Shown: positions 33,629 to 42,167 of the stretch, piece by piece
How the letters are laid out: each line of letters begins with the position of its first letter
How positions within the stretch are numbered: position 1 is the stretch's first letter
Assembly: GCA_017406985.1 (NCBI GenBank)
Contig: JAFQXL010000004.1
Coordinates: 490,006 to 554,005 of the forward strand
DNA from: Candidatus Saccharimonadota bacterium
GTDB lineage: Bacteria; Patescibacteriota; Saccharimonadia; Saccharimonadales; Saccharimonadaceae
Length of the DNA stretch: 64,000 bases
Reading direction: 5' to 3'
Program-made: the position numbers and the translations under genes
Notes under the pieces: generated by a model
Database searches by the model: none
The model's input: only the letters and a program-made list of their open reading frames with translations
Told to the model about the DNA's origin: nothing

Positions 33629-34378
33629 GAAGGATTTTACATCCATCGGTTTTTTGCCGGCGGGCTGGAGCTCGTCTATCGAGAGGAATTTTCCGTCTTT
33701 ACACTTAATCGAGAGGAATTCTTCTTTTTCGGAAATATGAGTTTTTAAAATAATGCAGTCGATGCCGAAAAAATCATAGCGACTTTTTGGGAAATTTTTA
33801 AAGGCGCGGACTTCGTTATTTAGTTCTTCGGCGGTTTTTTCTTCAGGTTTTAATTCTGAACGAGATTTATCGAATTTTTCGGTAAAGGTAGGCTCGCCTT
33901 CTTGTTCTTTAGGTTCGGGGAGATGTTCGAGATTTTCAGAGAGCCAAGTTGTGCCGGCGGTCGCGAGCTCCTGATAGATTTCGTCTTTTGAGATATTTTC
34001 AGGGAGTTTTAGTGTCTCTTGAAAATAAACTGGTCCGGCGTCCATTTTTCGGACTAGTTTCATAATCGAGACGGAGAAATCTCTATCGCCGTTTAAAATT
34101 GCGGTTTCAATCGGGGAAGAACCACGATATTTCGGGAGAAGGGAAGGGTGAATATTTAAAATTCCTTCCGGCTCAAAGAGATCTAAAACGTCTTTTTTAA
34201 TTATTACGCCGAAACTCGCAAGGACGCCTTTTAGCTCCGGATTTTCGGATTTTAGATTTTTAACGGTTTCGAGGTCTTCTTTTGTTCTGGCATGAAAAAC
34301 GATTTCAAAAGTCTGTTTTAAAACTTCTAGGGAATAATCGGCAAGCGGGCCGTTTCCGAAGAAAATAACTTTAGTCTT
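33608..34378 (-). CDS. fmt: Methionyl-tRNA formyltransferase
   Basis: Start at 34378 (MKTKVIFFGNGPLADYSL), overlapping the def stop. Formyl-THF-binding core: GVLASFGVIIKKDVLDLF, then NIHPSLLPKYRGSSPIETAILNGD with the catalytic Asn-His-Asp. The C-terminal OB domain is shortened: 256 residues against about 310 in E. coli. Formylates Met-tRNAi for initiation; the operon with def is classical. Confidence 0.9.
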   Translation of the reverse strand, partial: KTKVIFFGNGPLADYSLEVLKQTFEIVFHARTKEDLETVKNLKSENPELKGVLASFGVIIKKDVLDLFEPEGILNIHPSLLPKYRGSSPIETAILNGDRDFSVSIMKLVRKMDAGPVYFQETLKLPENISKDEIYQELATAGTTWLSENLEHLPEPKEQEGEPTFTEKFDKSRSELKPEEKTAEELNNEVRAFKNFPKSRYDFFGIDCIILKTHISEKEEFLSIKCKDGKFLSIDELQPAGKKPMDVKSFLNGYRR

Positions 34379-34946
34379 CATCGGGGAATAACTCTTTATT
34401 TCCTTTAACGCGTTTATCGTAGTCAATAGGGACGATGTCGCCTTTTTCGTTAAGCTCGAACCAAGCGTCTTTATCGTCTTTAATATGGTCGATAAAGAGG
34501 ATTCCGTCGAGGTGGTCGATTTCGTGAAGAAGAGTTCGGGTTAAGGTTCCGGCGGTTTTAATTCTGACTTCGGTTCCGTCTAGGATTTTCGCCTTAATTC
34601 GGGCTTTATAAGGGCGGGGAACGAGACCATAAATTTTCGGAACAGAGAGACAACCCTCGTGATCTTTTTCGATTTTACCTTCGGTTTTAATAACCTTCGG
34701 ATCAATTAGCGCGGTAAAAGAGGTGTTTTTCTTATCTTCGAGGTCATCACGGATAATAATAATGCGTTGATTAATCCCAAGTTGAGGAGCAGCCATCGCA
34801 GCAGAAAGTTCGTAAGGGTGTTCTTCTTCCCATTCTAAACTAGCCTTAACCATTTTATCGACAATTTCGCGCGTCTCGTCGGTAATTTTATTAACCTTTT
34901 TTGATTTTTCTCGAAGACGCGGATCGGGCGTTGTTATAATATCCAT
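34371..34946 (-). CDS. def: Peptide deformylase
   Basis: 191 residues. The three metal-site motifs are present: AAMAAPQLGI (GxGLAAPQ variant, Gly replaced by Met), HEGCLSVP and LLHEIDHLDGILF. Removes the formyl group from nascent proteins. First gene of the def-fmt operon. Confidence 0.93.
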   Translation of the reverse strand: MDIITTPDPRLREKSKKVNKITDETREIVDKMVKASLEWEEEHPYELSAAMAAPQLGINQRIIIIRDDLEDKKNTSFTALIDPKVIKTEGKIEKDHEGCLSVPKIYGLVPRPYKARIKAKILDGTEVRIKTAGTLTRTLLHEIDHLDGILFIDHIKDDKDAWFELNEKGDIVPIDYDKRVKGNKELFPDED

Positions 34947-34987
34947 AATTTAATTATATCATATTTTTAGGTAAAAATAAAGGGGTG

Positions 34988-35080
34988 TTGACAGAGGCTG
35001 TTACGGGTATGATAGGTATGGTGAGTTTAGTAGTAGTGTTTTGGTTTGGCTTTAAGGCTTTGATGGTCGATAAAAAATAA
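34988..35080 (+). CDS. Possible small membrane peptide (30 aa)
   Basis: TTG start with AAAGGGG just before it, stop at 35080. It encodes a hydrophobic helix (TGMIGMVSLVVVFWFGFKALM) ending DKK, the layout of single-helix small proteins. The start codon is uncertain (GTG at 34985 or an inner ATG at 35012 are alternatives). Low confidence. Confidence 0.3.
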   Translation: MTEAVTGMIGMVSLVVVFWFGFKALMVDKK

Positions 35081-35114
35081 TGAGGTAGTAGGCGCTACGC
35101 GCCTTTTACTCTTT

Positions 35115-35154
35115 TGGTGCGAGTAATTTTGCTTTGCAAAAGCTTTCTCGTACA
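35115..35154. repeat. Hairpin carrying a copy of the tRNA-Gly 3' end
   Basis: TGGTGCGAGT (35115-35124) repeats the tRNA-Gly 3' terminus at 35202-35211. It folds back with TTTTGC / GCAAAA and GCGAG / CTCGT. Confidence 0.55.
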
Positions 35155-35167
35155 GGCGTAAACAAAA

Positions 35168-35193
35168 TAAAAGAGCATAAATGCTCTTTTTCT
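35168..35193. terminator. Terminator for the tRNA-His/tRNA-Gly transcript
   Basis: AAAAGAGCAT / ATGCTCTTTTT hairpin 12 bp after tRNA-Gly (minus strand). Confidence 0.8.
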
Positions 35194-35204
35194 TTGTTTA
35201 CTGG

Positions 35205-35276
35205 TGCGAGTGGAGGTAGTCGAAACCTCATCTCAAGTTTGGAAAACTTGCATACTAACCGCTGTACTACACTCGC
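35205..35276 (-). tRNA. tRNA-Gly (TCC)
   Basis: Acceptor GCGAGTG / CACTCGC, anticodon stem CAAGT/ACTTG with loop TTTCCAA (anticodon TCC), T-arm GAGGT TTCGACT ACCTC, CCA encoded. Confidence 0.93.
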
Positions 35277-35308
35277 AAATTGTTAATTTCTGGCGCCCAC
35301 CATTATGG

Positions 35309-35383
35309 GGTGGGATATCGGGATCGAACCGACGACCTTCTGGACCACAATCAGACGCTCTAACCATCTGAGCTAATCCCACC
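35309..35383 (-). tRNA. tRNA-His (GTG)
   Basis: Acceptor GTGGGAT / ATCCCAC with the extra G-1 facing C73, as required for His. Anticodon loop TTGTGGT (GTG). The last anticodon-stem pair is an A-C mismatch. CCA encoded at 35308-35306. Confidence 0.9.
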
Positions 35384-35535
35384 AGATATTTATATTATAC
35401 TTGATTTTTTGAAAATTACAACCCCTGTTGATAATAAACTGTCTCGGTGTCAGTATATAGTGTTCTATAGTAGGTATAGACGGAGTTCTAGGCAAATCCG
35501 AGTAGTTCGGGCTTGTAGGAAGGAGGAATAAGACT

Positions 35536-35625
35536 ATGGTAAAAACTATAGAGATTTCGTTACTTTGGGGCTTAATATGCCTTAAACACACTTCTAAAAA
35601 AGCTTACCGGCACATAGGTCGGTAA
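35536..35625 (+). CDS. Possible small protein or leader peptide (29 aa)
   Basis: ATG 9 bp after a perfect AAGGAGG; encodes MVKTIEISLLWGLICL then a basic tail (KHTSKKAYRHIGR). Its stop lies inside a stable hairpin (GCTTACCG / CGGTAAGC), and a terminator follows. The strong ribosome site argues for translation; the downstream structure fits a leader peptide. The preceding 35400-35530 contains no gene that I can see. Confidence 0.45.
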   Translation: MVKTIEISLLWGLICLKHTSKKAYRHIGR

Positions 35626-35676
35626 GCCAAACCGGAAAGAGATTTTTTCCTAGAGGAAGTCTCTTTTATGTTTTTA
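35602..35676 (+). terminator. Tandem hairpins ending in a T run
   Basis: GCTTACCG...CGGTAAGC (8-bp stem) then AAAGAGATTTTTTCC / GGAAGTCTCTTTT followed by TTTTT. Terminator-like. Confidence 0.65.
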
Positions 35677-35783
35677 TTATATCAAATTAAGATTAAAAAG
35701 TAAATACTATAAGCGTTTTAGGTTTTTGGAGCGAGACGAGAACTTTAAGGGTTTACATGATATAATGGAGGAAAGGAGTTTTT

Positions 35784-35982
35784 ATGAGTTCGATTTATGA
35801 TTTTAAGATTAAAACTCGCGATGGCGGCGGTTTCGAAAATAGCGAAAGCGACAGGAGAAAAAGGCTTTATTAAGTGGAACTTTACGAAATTTTTAGTTGA
35901 TAGAAACGGAAAAGTTGTCGGGAGATTTTCGCCGACAATGAAACCGGAAGAATTTGAAGATAGAATTAAAGAGTTGATTTAA
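35784..35982 (+). pseudogene. Glutathione peroxidase remnant
   Basis: An ATG with AAAGGAG and a TGATATAATGG promoter starts the GPx-like [15 protein letters not shown], but this frame stops about 28 codons on. A second frame holds the GPx C-terminus ([25 protein letters not shown]...). About 100 residues between, including the catalytic Cys/Sec region and FPCNQF, are missing. This is an internal deletion plus frameshift, so no active enzyme is expected. Confidence 0.75.
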
Positions 35983-36937
35983 AATCGGCGGAATTTTTAA
36001 AATCGTCGAGGACTTTTCGGAGCTCTAGAGTAGTTTTGCATTCCATTAGTTTTACGCGGAGGTCGGAAGCGCCGTCGAAGGAATTAATATAGACTTTATA
36101 AAAATGTTTTAGCGGCTCAAAAGGATAATGAATCTCTTTCGCGCGAGCGTCGTATAGGTCGAGATGATAGTAGAATAGATCTAAAAGCTCGGTTAAAGTT
36201 GGGTTTTTATCGGTAAAACAGAAAGGATTATTAAAAACGCCACGGCCAATCATAAAACCGTCGACTTCGGGATATTCTTTAGAAAGCTTACGAACATGTT
36301 TTATATCTTTAATGTCGCCATTTATAATCAACTTTGTTTCGGGAGAGATTTTGTTTCTTAGTTTTATGATTTCGGGGATTAGTTCGTAGTGAGCATCGAC
36401 TTTACTCATTTCTTTACGAGTCCGAAGGTGGACAGTCAGAGCGGGAAGATGGTGATTTAAAAGGAAGGGAAGCCATTCTTTGCATTCTTCAATATAAGTA
36501 AAACCGAGGCGGGTTTTTACGGAAACAGGGAGGTTTGTATTTTCTCTAGCCTGTTTTATACATTCGGAGGCGAGGTCGGGAGTTTTTATCATTGCTGCGC
36601 CACCGCCGGCTTTATTAACGTGTTTATCGGGACAGCCCATATTTAAATCTAGTCCAGAAAAACCGAAGCTCTCGAGTTTCGAGGCGAGAAGAGCGAAATG
36701 TTCTGGATTCTTACCCCAGATTTGAGCGATAATCGGGGAGTCGGTTTCGGTAATAGTCAGACGTTCGAGCGCGTCGTGACGACCTTTTTCGGAGGCGAAG
36801 CTTGAAACGTTTGTAAATTCAGTAAAGAATAAGTCGGGGCGACCGGCTTTATTTATGACGGCACGAAAAACGGAATCCGTCACACCTTCCATCGGCGCGA
36901 GAGCAGTAAAGTCTTTCGGTAAATTATCCCAAATCAT
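35966..36937 (-). CDS. dus: tRNA-dihydrouridine synthase
   Basis: 323 residues; FMN-dependent TIM barrel: [50 protein letters not shown] (catalytic Cys in NMGCP), [18 protein letters not shown] and [11 protein letters not shown]. Reduces uridine in the tRNA D-loop. The end overlaps the GPx remnant by 17 bp. Confidence 0.92.
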   Translation of the reverse strand: MIWDNLPKDFTALAPMEGVTDSVFRAVINKAGRPDLFFTEFTNVSSFASEKGRHDALERLTITETDSPIIAQIWGKNPEHFALLASKLESFGFSGLDLNMGCPDKHVNKAGGGAAMIKTPDLASECIKQARENTNLPVSVKTRLGFTYIEECKEWLPFLLNHHLPALTVHLRTRKEMSKVDAHYELIPEIIKLRNKISPETKLIINGDIKDIKHVRKLSKEYPEVDGFMIGRGVFNNPFCFTDKNPTLTELLDLFYYHLDLYDARAKEIHYPFEPLKHFYKVYINSFDGASDLRVKLMECKTTLELRKVLDDFKNSADFKSTL

Positions 36938-36975
36938 TTATTTATTCTAGCATATTATCTGTTATAATTAAAGTA

Positions 36976-37584
36976 ATGGAAGAGAAGTTTAAGAGAATTA
37001 AAAAATGGCTCGGGACAGCGAGCGTGAATATTTTTGGTTTACCGATGAGCGGAAAAGATACGGTAGGAATAAGATTAGCGGAAGAATTAGACGGAAAGTT
37101 TCTAAGTTCGGGAATTATTATTCGAGATTATGAGGCGAAAAAAAATGATCACATGACCGAAAGCGGAGAACTAATCCCGACGAATAAGTTTTATGACATT
37201 GTTTTACCGTATTTTTCGAGGGAAGACTTAAGGGGATATCCGTTAGTTTTAAGTTCGATTGGGCGTTGGAGCGGAGAAGAAGACGAAGTTATGCGAAAGG
37301 CAGAGGAGACGAAACATGAAATTAAGGCGGTGGTGTATCTGAAGCTTTCCGAGGAAGAAGTTAGGGAGAGATGGAGGGTGGCAAAAACTTTAGGAGACCG
37401 AGGGATTAGAGGGGACGATGCGGATCCGAAAGTTTTTGAGACGAGAATTGAAGAATTCCACGAAAAAACGGGACCGGTTTTAGAACATTACAAAAAACTA
37501 GGCCTACTTTTAGAGGTTGATGCGAGCGGGACAAGGGAAGAAGTTTTTGAAAATGTGATAGATGTACTCGCGAAAAAAGCATAA
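36976..37584 (+). CDS. Adenylate-kinase-like nucleoside monophosphate kinase
   Basis: 202 residues: P-loop FGLPMSGKDTVGIRLAEEL, FLSSGIIIRDY in place of the AMP-binding loop, LSSIGRW in place of GFPR, and DRGIRGDDADPKVFETRI in place of the lid (R-x-D-D). These fit the ADK fold with a diverged NMP loop (PMSGKDT rather than GPGSGKGT). Probable nucleotide kinase; substrate uncertain. Leaderless promoter (TGTTATAAT 8 bp before the ATG). First gene of a three-gene operon. Confidence 0.8.
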   Translation: MEEKFKRIKKWLGTASVNIFGLPMSGKDTVGIRLAEELDGKFLSSGIIIRDYEAKKNDHMTESGELIPTNKFYDIVLPYFSREDLRGYPLVLSSIGRWSGEEDEVMRKAEETKHEIKAVVYLKLSEEEVRERWRVAKTLGDRGIRGDDADPKVFETRIEEFHEKTGPVLEHYKKLGLLLEVDASGTREEVFENVIDVLAKKA

Positions 37585-37608
37585 AAGTGATATAATTAGT
37601 AGAGTTTT

Positions 37609-38013
37609 ATGAAAAAAATTGTTGAGAGTTTTAAGGAGATTTTCGAGCAACATAAAGGAGTAATTGCGGCGATGGCAGTTTTGCTTGTTGTCTCGATTGC
37701 GCTCTTAATTTTTAGTCTTTTAAATCTCGGCTCGAATACGACTGTAGTTAAAACTTCTTACGGTGATATTGGAAGATATCAAGGGGGAGAGTGGTCCTCG
37801 ATGGCAAATTCAGGAGGATATCATGATGGAGTTTGGGCAGAGAGATTCGCTTATCCGTTACTTGCGATTATTTTCGGGGTTTTACATAACCTTCTGGCGA
37901 TAAAACTTTATGAAAAAAAAGGTGCGTCGATGGCGTTCTTGTTTATAATTCTTTCGATTGTTTTAGTAATTTCGACTTTTGTAGTGTTCGGGAGATTACT
38001 TGGAGAAGGCTAA
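37609..38013 (+). CDS. Three-helix membrane protein
   Basis: 134 residues with helices at ~19-42, ~83-103 and ~108-128 and an outer loop containing YGDIGRYQGGEWSSM. It lies 6 bp before the glycosyltransferase gene, so it is probably its partner. Family not recognised. Confidence 0.65.
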   Translation: MKKIVESFKEIFEQHKGVIAAMAVLLVVSIALLIFSLLNLGSNTTVVKTSYGDIGRYQGGEWSSMANSGGYHDGVWAERFAYPLLAIIFGVLHNLLAIKLYEKKGASMAFLFIILSIVLVISTFVVFGRLLGEG

Positions 38014-38019
38014 AAGGAC

Positions 38020-39738
38020 ATGGCGAAGAGCGATTGGGCGGATATAGAAATTCCGCAGGGGAAGCGAACGATAAAATATCGATTTTTTGAAATTTTACCG
38101 GGTGCGCTTTCTTATTCAATGATAATTTTATTGTTCATTTTGTCATTTGTTTCGCCGGCACTCGGCTCGATTTATCTTTTAATCGTAATTACAATTACGC
38201 TTGTGAAGGCGGTAGGGGTAGCTTATCGGACGGTTCAGGGCTATGAGACGGTAAAGCGGGCGGAGAGAGTTGACTGGAGACAGAGAATGGTCGATTTAGA
38301 GAAGCCACATGAGGCGTATGAAAGGCTCTATGTTTCAGAAGTTAAACGCTTAAAATTACTTGATATTGCCTTGAGTCTGCATAAGAAAAAAGAGATAGAA
38401 AAACTTGAGAAATATGCGTTTCATATCGAAGATCATCTCGCGAATTTAAAAATGTTAGCGGCAGATAATTCGGAATTTCCAAATCCGAAAGAAGTTTATC
38501 ACGGAATACTTTTAATGGCGTATAACGAGGGAATGGAAATTATCGAGCCATCGATTGAAGCGGTTAAAAAATCAAGTTTTCCTGGGAAGAGGATTATTTT
38601 CGTTTTAGGATATGAAGAAAGAGGGGGAGCGGAAATCGAGAGAACGGCGAAGAAATTACAAGAGAAATATAAAAACGATTTTTATGAATTTTTAATTGTT
38701 AAACACCCAGACGGGCTACCGAATGAGATTAAAGGAAAAGGTCCGAATTTATGTTATGCTGGAAAAGCGCTTTCGGAATATGTCCGAAAGAAGGGAATTA
38801 AAACGGAAAATGTAATTGTAACGTCGCTCGACTCGGATAATAGAATGAGTAAGAATTATCTTGATTATGTCGCCTATGAATTTATCGTCCATCCGAATCG
38901 CCAGAGGCTGAGTTATCAGCCGGTCTCGCTATTTATGAATAATATTTGGGATGCGAAAGCGCCGATGAGAATTATTGCGATTTCGAACTCGTTCTTTAAT
39001 GTTATCTCGACGATGCGTCCGCATACTTTAAAGAATTTTGCGTCACATTCTCAACCTTTAGCAGCACTAGAAGAAATGGACTATTGGAGTAAGAGGACGA
39101 TCGTCGAGGACGGACATCAATATTGGAGAAGTCTGTTCTATTTTCACGGAGATTATGAGGTGATTCCGGTTCATGTTGCAATTTATCAAGACGCGGTAAT
39201 GGAAGAAACTTTCTTAAAAACTTTAAAGGCGCAATTTATTCAACTTAGACGTTGGGACTACGGGGCGAGCGACGTAGCATATGTTGGGGTTCGATTGTTC
39301 TCGAAAGACAGAAAGCGTGTCGGAAAGATGAGTTTTATCGGACTATTTCCGAAGTTTTGGCGACTTTTAGACGGACATGTCATGCTCGCAGCGATGAGTC
39401 CGATTGTAGCGTTCGGGGGGTGGATTCCGAGGCTTGTAAATTATGATTCGAGAGACCTTTTAACTTATAATTTACCGGAGACGGTCGGGGTAGTTCAGAT
39501 GTTAGCGTCGATTGGGTTAATGGCGACGATTATTGTGTCTCTTAGGATGATTCCGCCGCGACCGCCAGAAAATAAACGCGGCTCGAGAATTATAATGGTT
39601 CTACAATGGATTTTAATGCCGGTTGTTGCGATTGTCTATCAGAGTTTTTGCGCATTTTACTCTCAAACAAGATTGATGCTCGGGAGATATATGGAAAATT
39701 TCGACGTGACAAAAAAGATGGTTGCGAAGAAAACTTAA
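38020..39738 (+). CDS. Membrane glycosyltransferase, family 2 type
   Basis: 572 residues: two N-terminal helices (~30-70), a cytosolic GT-A domain with GILLMAYNEGMEIIEPSI, the DxD-type segment VIVTSLDSDNRMSKNYLDYV, and RTIVEDGHQYWRSLF and QLRRWDYGASD (the QxxRW-like motif of processive GT2 enzymes), then about four C-terminal helices. Likely makes or exports a surface polysaccharide. Convergent with queH (4-bp overlap). Confidence 0.82.
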   Translation: MAKSDWADIEIPQGKRTIKYRFFEILPGALSYSMIILLFILSFVSPALGSIYLLIVITITLVKAVGVAYRTVQGYETVKRAERVDWRQRMVDLEKPHEAYERLYVSEVKRLKLLDIALSLHKKKEIEKLEKYAFHIEDHLANLKMLAADNSEFPNPKEVYHGILLMAYNEGMEIIEPSIEAVKKSSFPGKRIIFVLGYEERGGAEIERTAKKLQEKYKNDFYEFLIVKHPDGLPNEIKGKGPNLCYAGKALSEYVRKKGIKTENVIVTSLDSDNRMSKNYLDYVAYEFIVHPNRQRLSYQPVSLFMNNIWDAKAPMRIIAISNSFFNVISTMRPHTLKNFASHSQPLAALEEMDYWSKRTIVEDGHQYWRSLFYFHGDYEVIPVHVAIYQDAVMEETFLKTLKAQFIQLRRWDYGASDVAYVGVRLFSKDRKRVGKMSFIGLFPKFWRLLDGHVMLAAMSPIVAFGGWIPRLVNYDSRDLLTYNLPETVGVVQMLASIGLMATIIVSLRMIPPRPPENKRGSRIIMVLQWILMPVVAIVYQSFCAFYSQTRLMLGRYMENFDVTKKMVAKKT

Positions 39739-40355
39739 ACTTTTTCAAGGAGTTTTCGGGCGTTCTCGTTGGTTGGTTTTAAATTTAGTTTTTTAAAGAG
39801 AGCTTTATTTTTTCTGGCAAAAGTCGACTCTTCTTCAGAATAAACGCAGCCACAATATTTTTGCATATAAAGTCCAGCCGCTCTAGCCTCATCCTGTCCT
39901 TCGCGCCAGCCTTCTCGAAAATCTCTGTACAGAAAATTGATACCATATTCTTTCGATAATTCTTCCATTAGCTTCGCGATATAATCATGTTTTTGGTAAA
40001 TGCTATAAAGCAGAGTAGTGGATACAGTATCGAATCCATTGGCCTTTGCATATTCAAAAACTTTTCGAAAACGCAGGGGGTAACAATAAGTTTCGCAACG
40101 TTTTGATAAATTTTGCATCGTATTTTTGTTAACGTTACAGACGAATTCATCTAAACCATATTCATCTTCGATAACCAGGTTTAGATTTCTTGATTTTGCA
40201 TATTCTTTAAGACAATCACGACGTAAAACATATTCGTTCATTGGATGGATATTTGGATTATACCAAAAAAGTGTCGGTTCGATATTTTCGCTCCTTAAAG
40301 TTTTTACACAGTAAACGCTACAAGGAGCGCAACAGGTATGGAGTAAAAGTTTCAT
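39735..40355 (-). CDS. queH: Epoxyqueuosine reductase QueH
   Basis: 206 residues of the QueH (DUF208) family: LLLHTCCAPCSVYCVK at the N-terminus, YNPNIHPMNEYVLRR, CETYCYPLRF, and YCGCVYSEEES with the paired cysteines that bind the [4Fe-4S] cluster. Catalyses the last step of queuosine formation in tRNA (GUN anticodons: Asp, His, Asn, Tyr). No other queuosine genes are in the window. Confidence 0.9.
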   Translation of the reverse strand: MKLLLHTCCAPCSVYCVKTLRSENIEPTLFWYNPNIHPMNEYVLRRDCLKEYAKSRNLNLVIEDEYGLDEFVCNVNKNTMQNLSKRCETYCYPLRFRKVFEYAKANGFDTVSTTLLYSIYQKHDYIAKLMEELSKEYGINFLYRDFREGWREGQDEARAAGLYMQKYCGCVYSEEESTFARKNKALFKKLNLKPTNENARKLLEKV

Positions 40356-40358
40356 GGA

Positions 40359-40694
40359 TTACACTCTTAAGACGCGGTCTGGTTTTTCCGGAAGATATTT
40401 AATCTTTAAGGAGTCGCCTTCTTTTAAATTCATTTTAGGGTTAATTAGTTTTGCTTCGACTTCTTCGCCATTCTCAGTTCTATATTTAACGTAATAAGTT
40501 TCGCTAGTGTCGGTGTCGACCATTCCAGTGTCTTCGTGAATAACTTCGCGAATCTCTTTTTCGATTTTTGAAACAACAGCGTCGGCTTCAAGGCCGTTCT
40601 TTTTAATTTTATTAGTCGAGATGACCGAAATCACTGCGATAACTATAATAAATATAGCGATAGCGGCGATGATTAAAATTGTAGTTAAATCCAT
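40359..40694 (-). CDS. DUF3592-like membrane protein
   Basis: 111 residues: an N-terminal helix (LTTILIIAAIAIFIIVIAVISVI) and an outer beta domain with YYVKYRTENGEEVEAKLI and GDSLKIKYLPEKPDRVLRV, the strand pattern of DUF3592. Three bp separate it from queH. Function unknown. Confidence 0.68.
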   Translation of the reverse strand: MDLTTILIIAAIAIFIIVIAVISVISTNKIKKNGLEADAVVSKIEKEIREVIHEDTGMVDTDTSETYYVKYRTENGEEVEAKLINPKMNLKEGDSLKIKYLPEKPDRVLRV

Positions 40695-40729
40695 GAACCT
40701 CCTTTTTAGACATTATAACATATAAGGAA

Positions 40730-41425
40730 CTAATCTTCGGGAAAGGGAATTTCTTCGGTTTTTGATTTTTTGAAAGTTTGGATGATATTTTTGCTATCTT
40801 TAATAGCGTCGTTTAAAGCGTTATCTTTTAGGGCGTGAATAATTTCAATTATACCGGCGATAGTCGTAGTTGAACCCATGATGAGATAGCCGTTTGAAGT
40901 GATGGTATTTGAGGCAATGATAAAATAAGAGCCTAATGTAAATTCGAGAACGGTCAAAACGATGCGAAATTTCCAACTAAAATTTTTATCCTCGCGGTTT
41001 TTATAGAGCCAAAGTAGACTCATAATACCGTTAAAAATTGTAAAACCACCACAAATAAGGTCAAGCAGGGCGTTTGTAAAGTTTTTGTTGATAAAGAGAT
41101 AAACACCTAGGGCGATAATGATAAGGTAGACGATGGTTTCAAAAATCTGAGGATAGAGAAAACTGCGTTCGATCGCACGGTTTTCTTCGGTTTTAGCTTT
41201 ATCGATATTAGATTTTATGTAGCCTAAACGATAGATGCTCCAGAATCCAAGGATTGCTCCAGCTAAAGCAATTACGGCCGGAAGCGTTTTCGTGTCGTTT
41301 CCGTTGCCAGAAAAACCAGCAATCGCCATCATTACTCCAGACACGAACATCATAATCGCACCAGCTAGACGATTTTTAATAAAGATAAGCCAAGCGTTTA
41401 AGCCTCGTTTTAATAATTTATTCAT
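40730..41425 (-). CDS. DUF308 (HdeD-like) membrane protein
   Basis: 231 residues with six predicted helices, repeating the DUF308 pattern (AGAIMMFVSGVMMAIAGF, DLICGGFTIFNGIMSLLWLYK, LTVLEFTLGSYFIIAS, GSTTTIAGIIEIIHAL). Charged ends. Function unknown; homologues are linked to acid or envelope stress. Confidence 0.72.
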   Translation of the reverse strand: MNKLLKRGLNAWLIFIKNRLAGAIMMFVSGVMMAIAGFSGNGNDTKTLPAVIALAGAILGFWSIYRLGYIKSNIDKAKTEENRAIERSFLYPQIFETIVYLIIIALGVYLFINKNFTNALLDLICGGFTIFNGIMSLLWLYKNREDKNFSWKFRIVLTVLEFTLGSYFIIASNTITSNGYLIMGSTTTIAGIIEIIHALKDNALNDAIKDSKNIIQTFKKSKTEEIPFPED

Positions 41426-41454
41426 TACGACTCTCTTATAAGAAAATTATATCA

Positions 41455-41949
41455 CTATTTTCCAGTAAAATGAAAGGCTGGAATATTAGCTTCTTTTAGT
41501 GTTTTTATAGTGTCTGCACGATCGTCGATAAAAAGTATCTCGTTAATGTTGCAGTTTACGAGTTTTGAAATTAAAATTACACCCTCAACTTTCAATGATT
41601 GGTTCGCTACACCGAATACTTCAATATCTGGGCCATAGTGATAGCTAACAAAGTCTTGTTTTGCTTTGATAGCAAAAGAAGAACGCATCCCGGAGAGAAC
41701 GAACATTTTAATGCCTTTTTTGCGAAGTTCTAAAGTTAGATTATAAAGTTCTTCAGAACGAACGCAAGGTTCAATTTTCTCAAAGAAAATATGAGGGTAT
41801 TTATAAGCATTTAAAAAATAATTGTAAAAATGATCCGCTGATTTTTCTCGAGTTTCAAAGAAGTTACGATCCTGATGTAACGCAAGAGTATTATCGAAAT
41901 CAAAAATAACAACTTTAAAATTGTCGAGATTTATATCGCTTATGTTCAT
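41455..41949 (-). CDS. HAD-superfamily hydrolase
   Basis: The start at 41949 (MNISDINLDNFKVV) is set by a TGTTATAAT box 7 bp upstream and by the tRNA-Asp terminator, which lies inside any longer frame. 164 residues: motif I VVIFDFDNTLAL, motif II FVLSGM, motif IV LFIDDRADTIKTLKEA. Likely a phosphatase acting on a small phosphorylated molecule. Confidence 0.85.
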   Translation of the reverse strand: MNISDINLDNFKVVIFDFDNTLALHQDRNFFETREKSADHFYNYFLNAYKYPHIFFEKIEPCVRSEELYNLTLELRKKGIKMFVLSGMRSSFAIKAKQDFVSYHYGPDIEVFGVANQSLKVEGVILISKLVNCNINEILFIDDRADTIKTLKEANIPAFHFTGK

Positions 41950-41964
41950 TAGGGATATTATAAC

Positions 41965-41990
41965 ATAAAAATAAAGCCCAAAAGGCTTTC
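41965..41990 (-). terminator. Terminator of the tracrRNA-tRNA-Asp transcript
   Basis: Minus strand: AAAGCC TTTT GGCTTT stem followed by ATTTTTAT, 10 bp after the encoded CCA of tRNA-Asp. It is the first terminator downstream of the tracrRNA. Confidence 0.8.
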
Positions 41991-42002
41991 TTTTCATAAT
42001 GG

Positions 42003-42076
42003 CGGATCCGACGAGACTCGAACTCGCGACCTCTGCCGTGACAGGGCAGCGCTCTAACCAACTGAGCTACGAATCC
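42003..42076 (-). tRNA. tRNA-Asp (GTC)
   Basis: Acceptor GGATTCG / CGGATCC (one U-G), D-arm GCTC/GAGC, anticodon stem CTGCC/GGCAG with loop CTGTCAC (anticodon GTC), T-arm GCGAG TTCGAGT CTCGT, discriminator G, CCA encoded at 42002-42000. Its 5' end abuts the tracrRNA with no promoter-length gap between them. Confidence 0.95.
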
Positions 42077-42162
42077 TTAATGCCCACAATGGGCTTGTCA
42101 TGAAGACACGGTTTCGTTAATACTTTATTTGAACTTATCGTGTAAGTTAATCGTATAACTTA
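42077..42162 (-). ncRNA. tracrRNA of the type II-A CRISPR system
   Basis: The minus-strand RNA begins with an anti-repeat (about 42163-42127) complementary to the array repeat. Pairing: GTTTGA with TCAAAT (6 bp, G-U first), then a bulge GA opposite AAGT, then ATCGTGTAA with TTACACGAT (9 bp), then AATCGTATAAC with GTTATACGATT (11 bp). The lower-stem, GA/AAGU-bulge, upper-stem order equals that of S. pyogenes. The tail carries a small hairpin (TGTC TTCA TGACA) and GCCCA TTG TGGGC. No T run follows; tRNA-Asp begins 4-5 nt after the last hairpin. Expected length is about 86 nt. Confidence 0.88.
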
Positions 42163-42167
42163 CTTTT

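Noticed and set aside
41950..41997. Longer N-terminus for the HAD protein
   Set aside because: It would include the tRNA-Asp terminator and the HAD promoter; motif I spacing is normal from the ATG at 41949.
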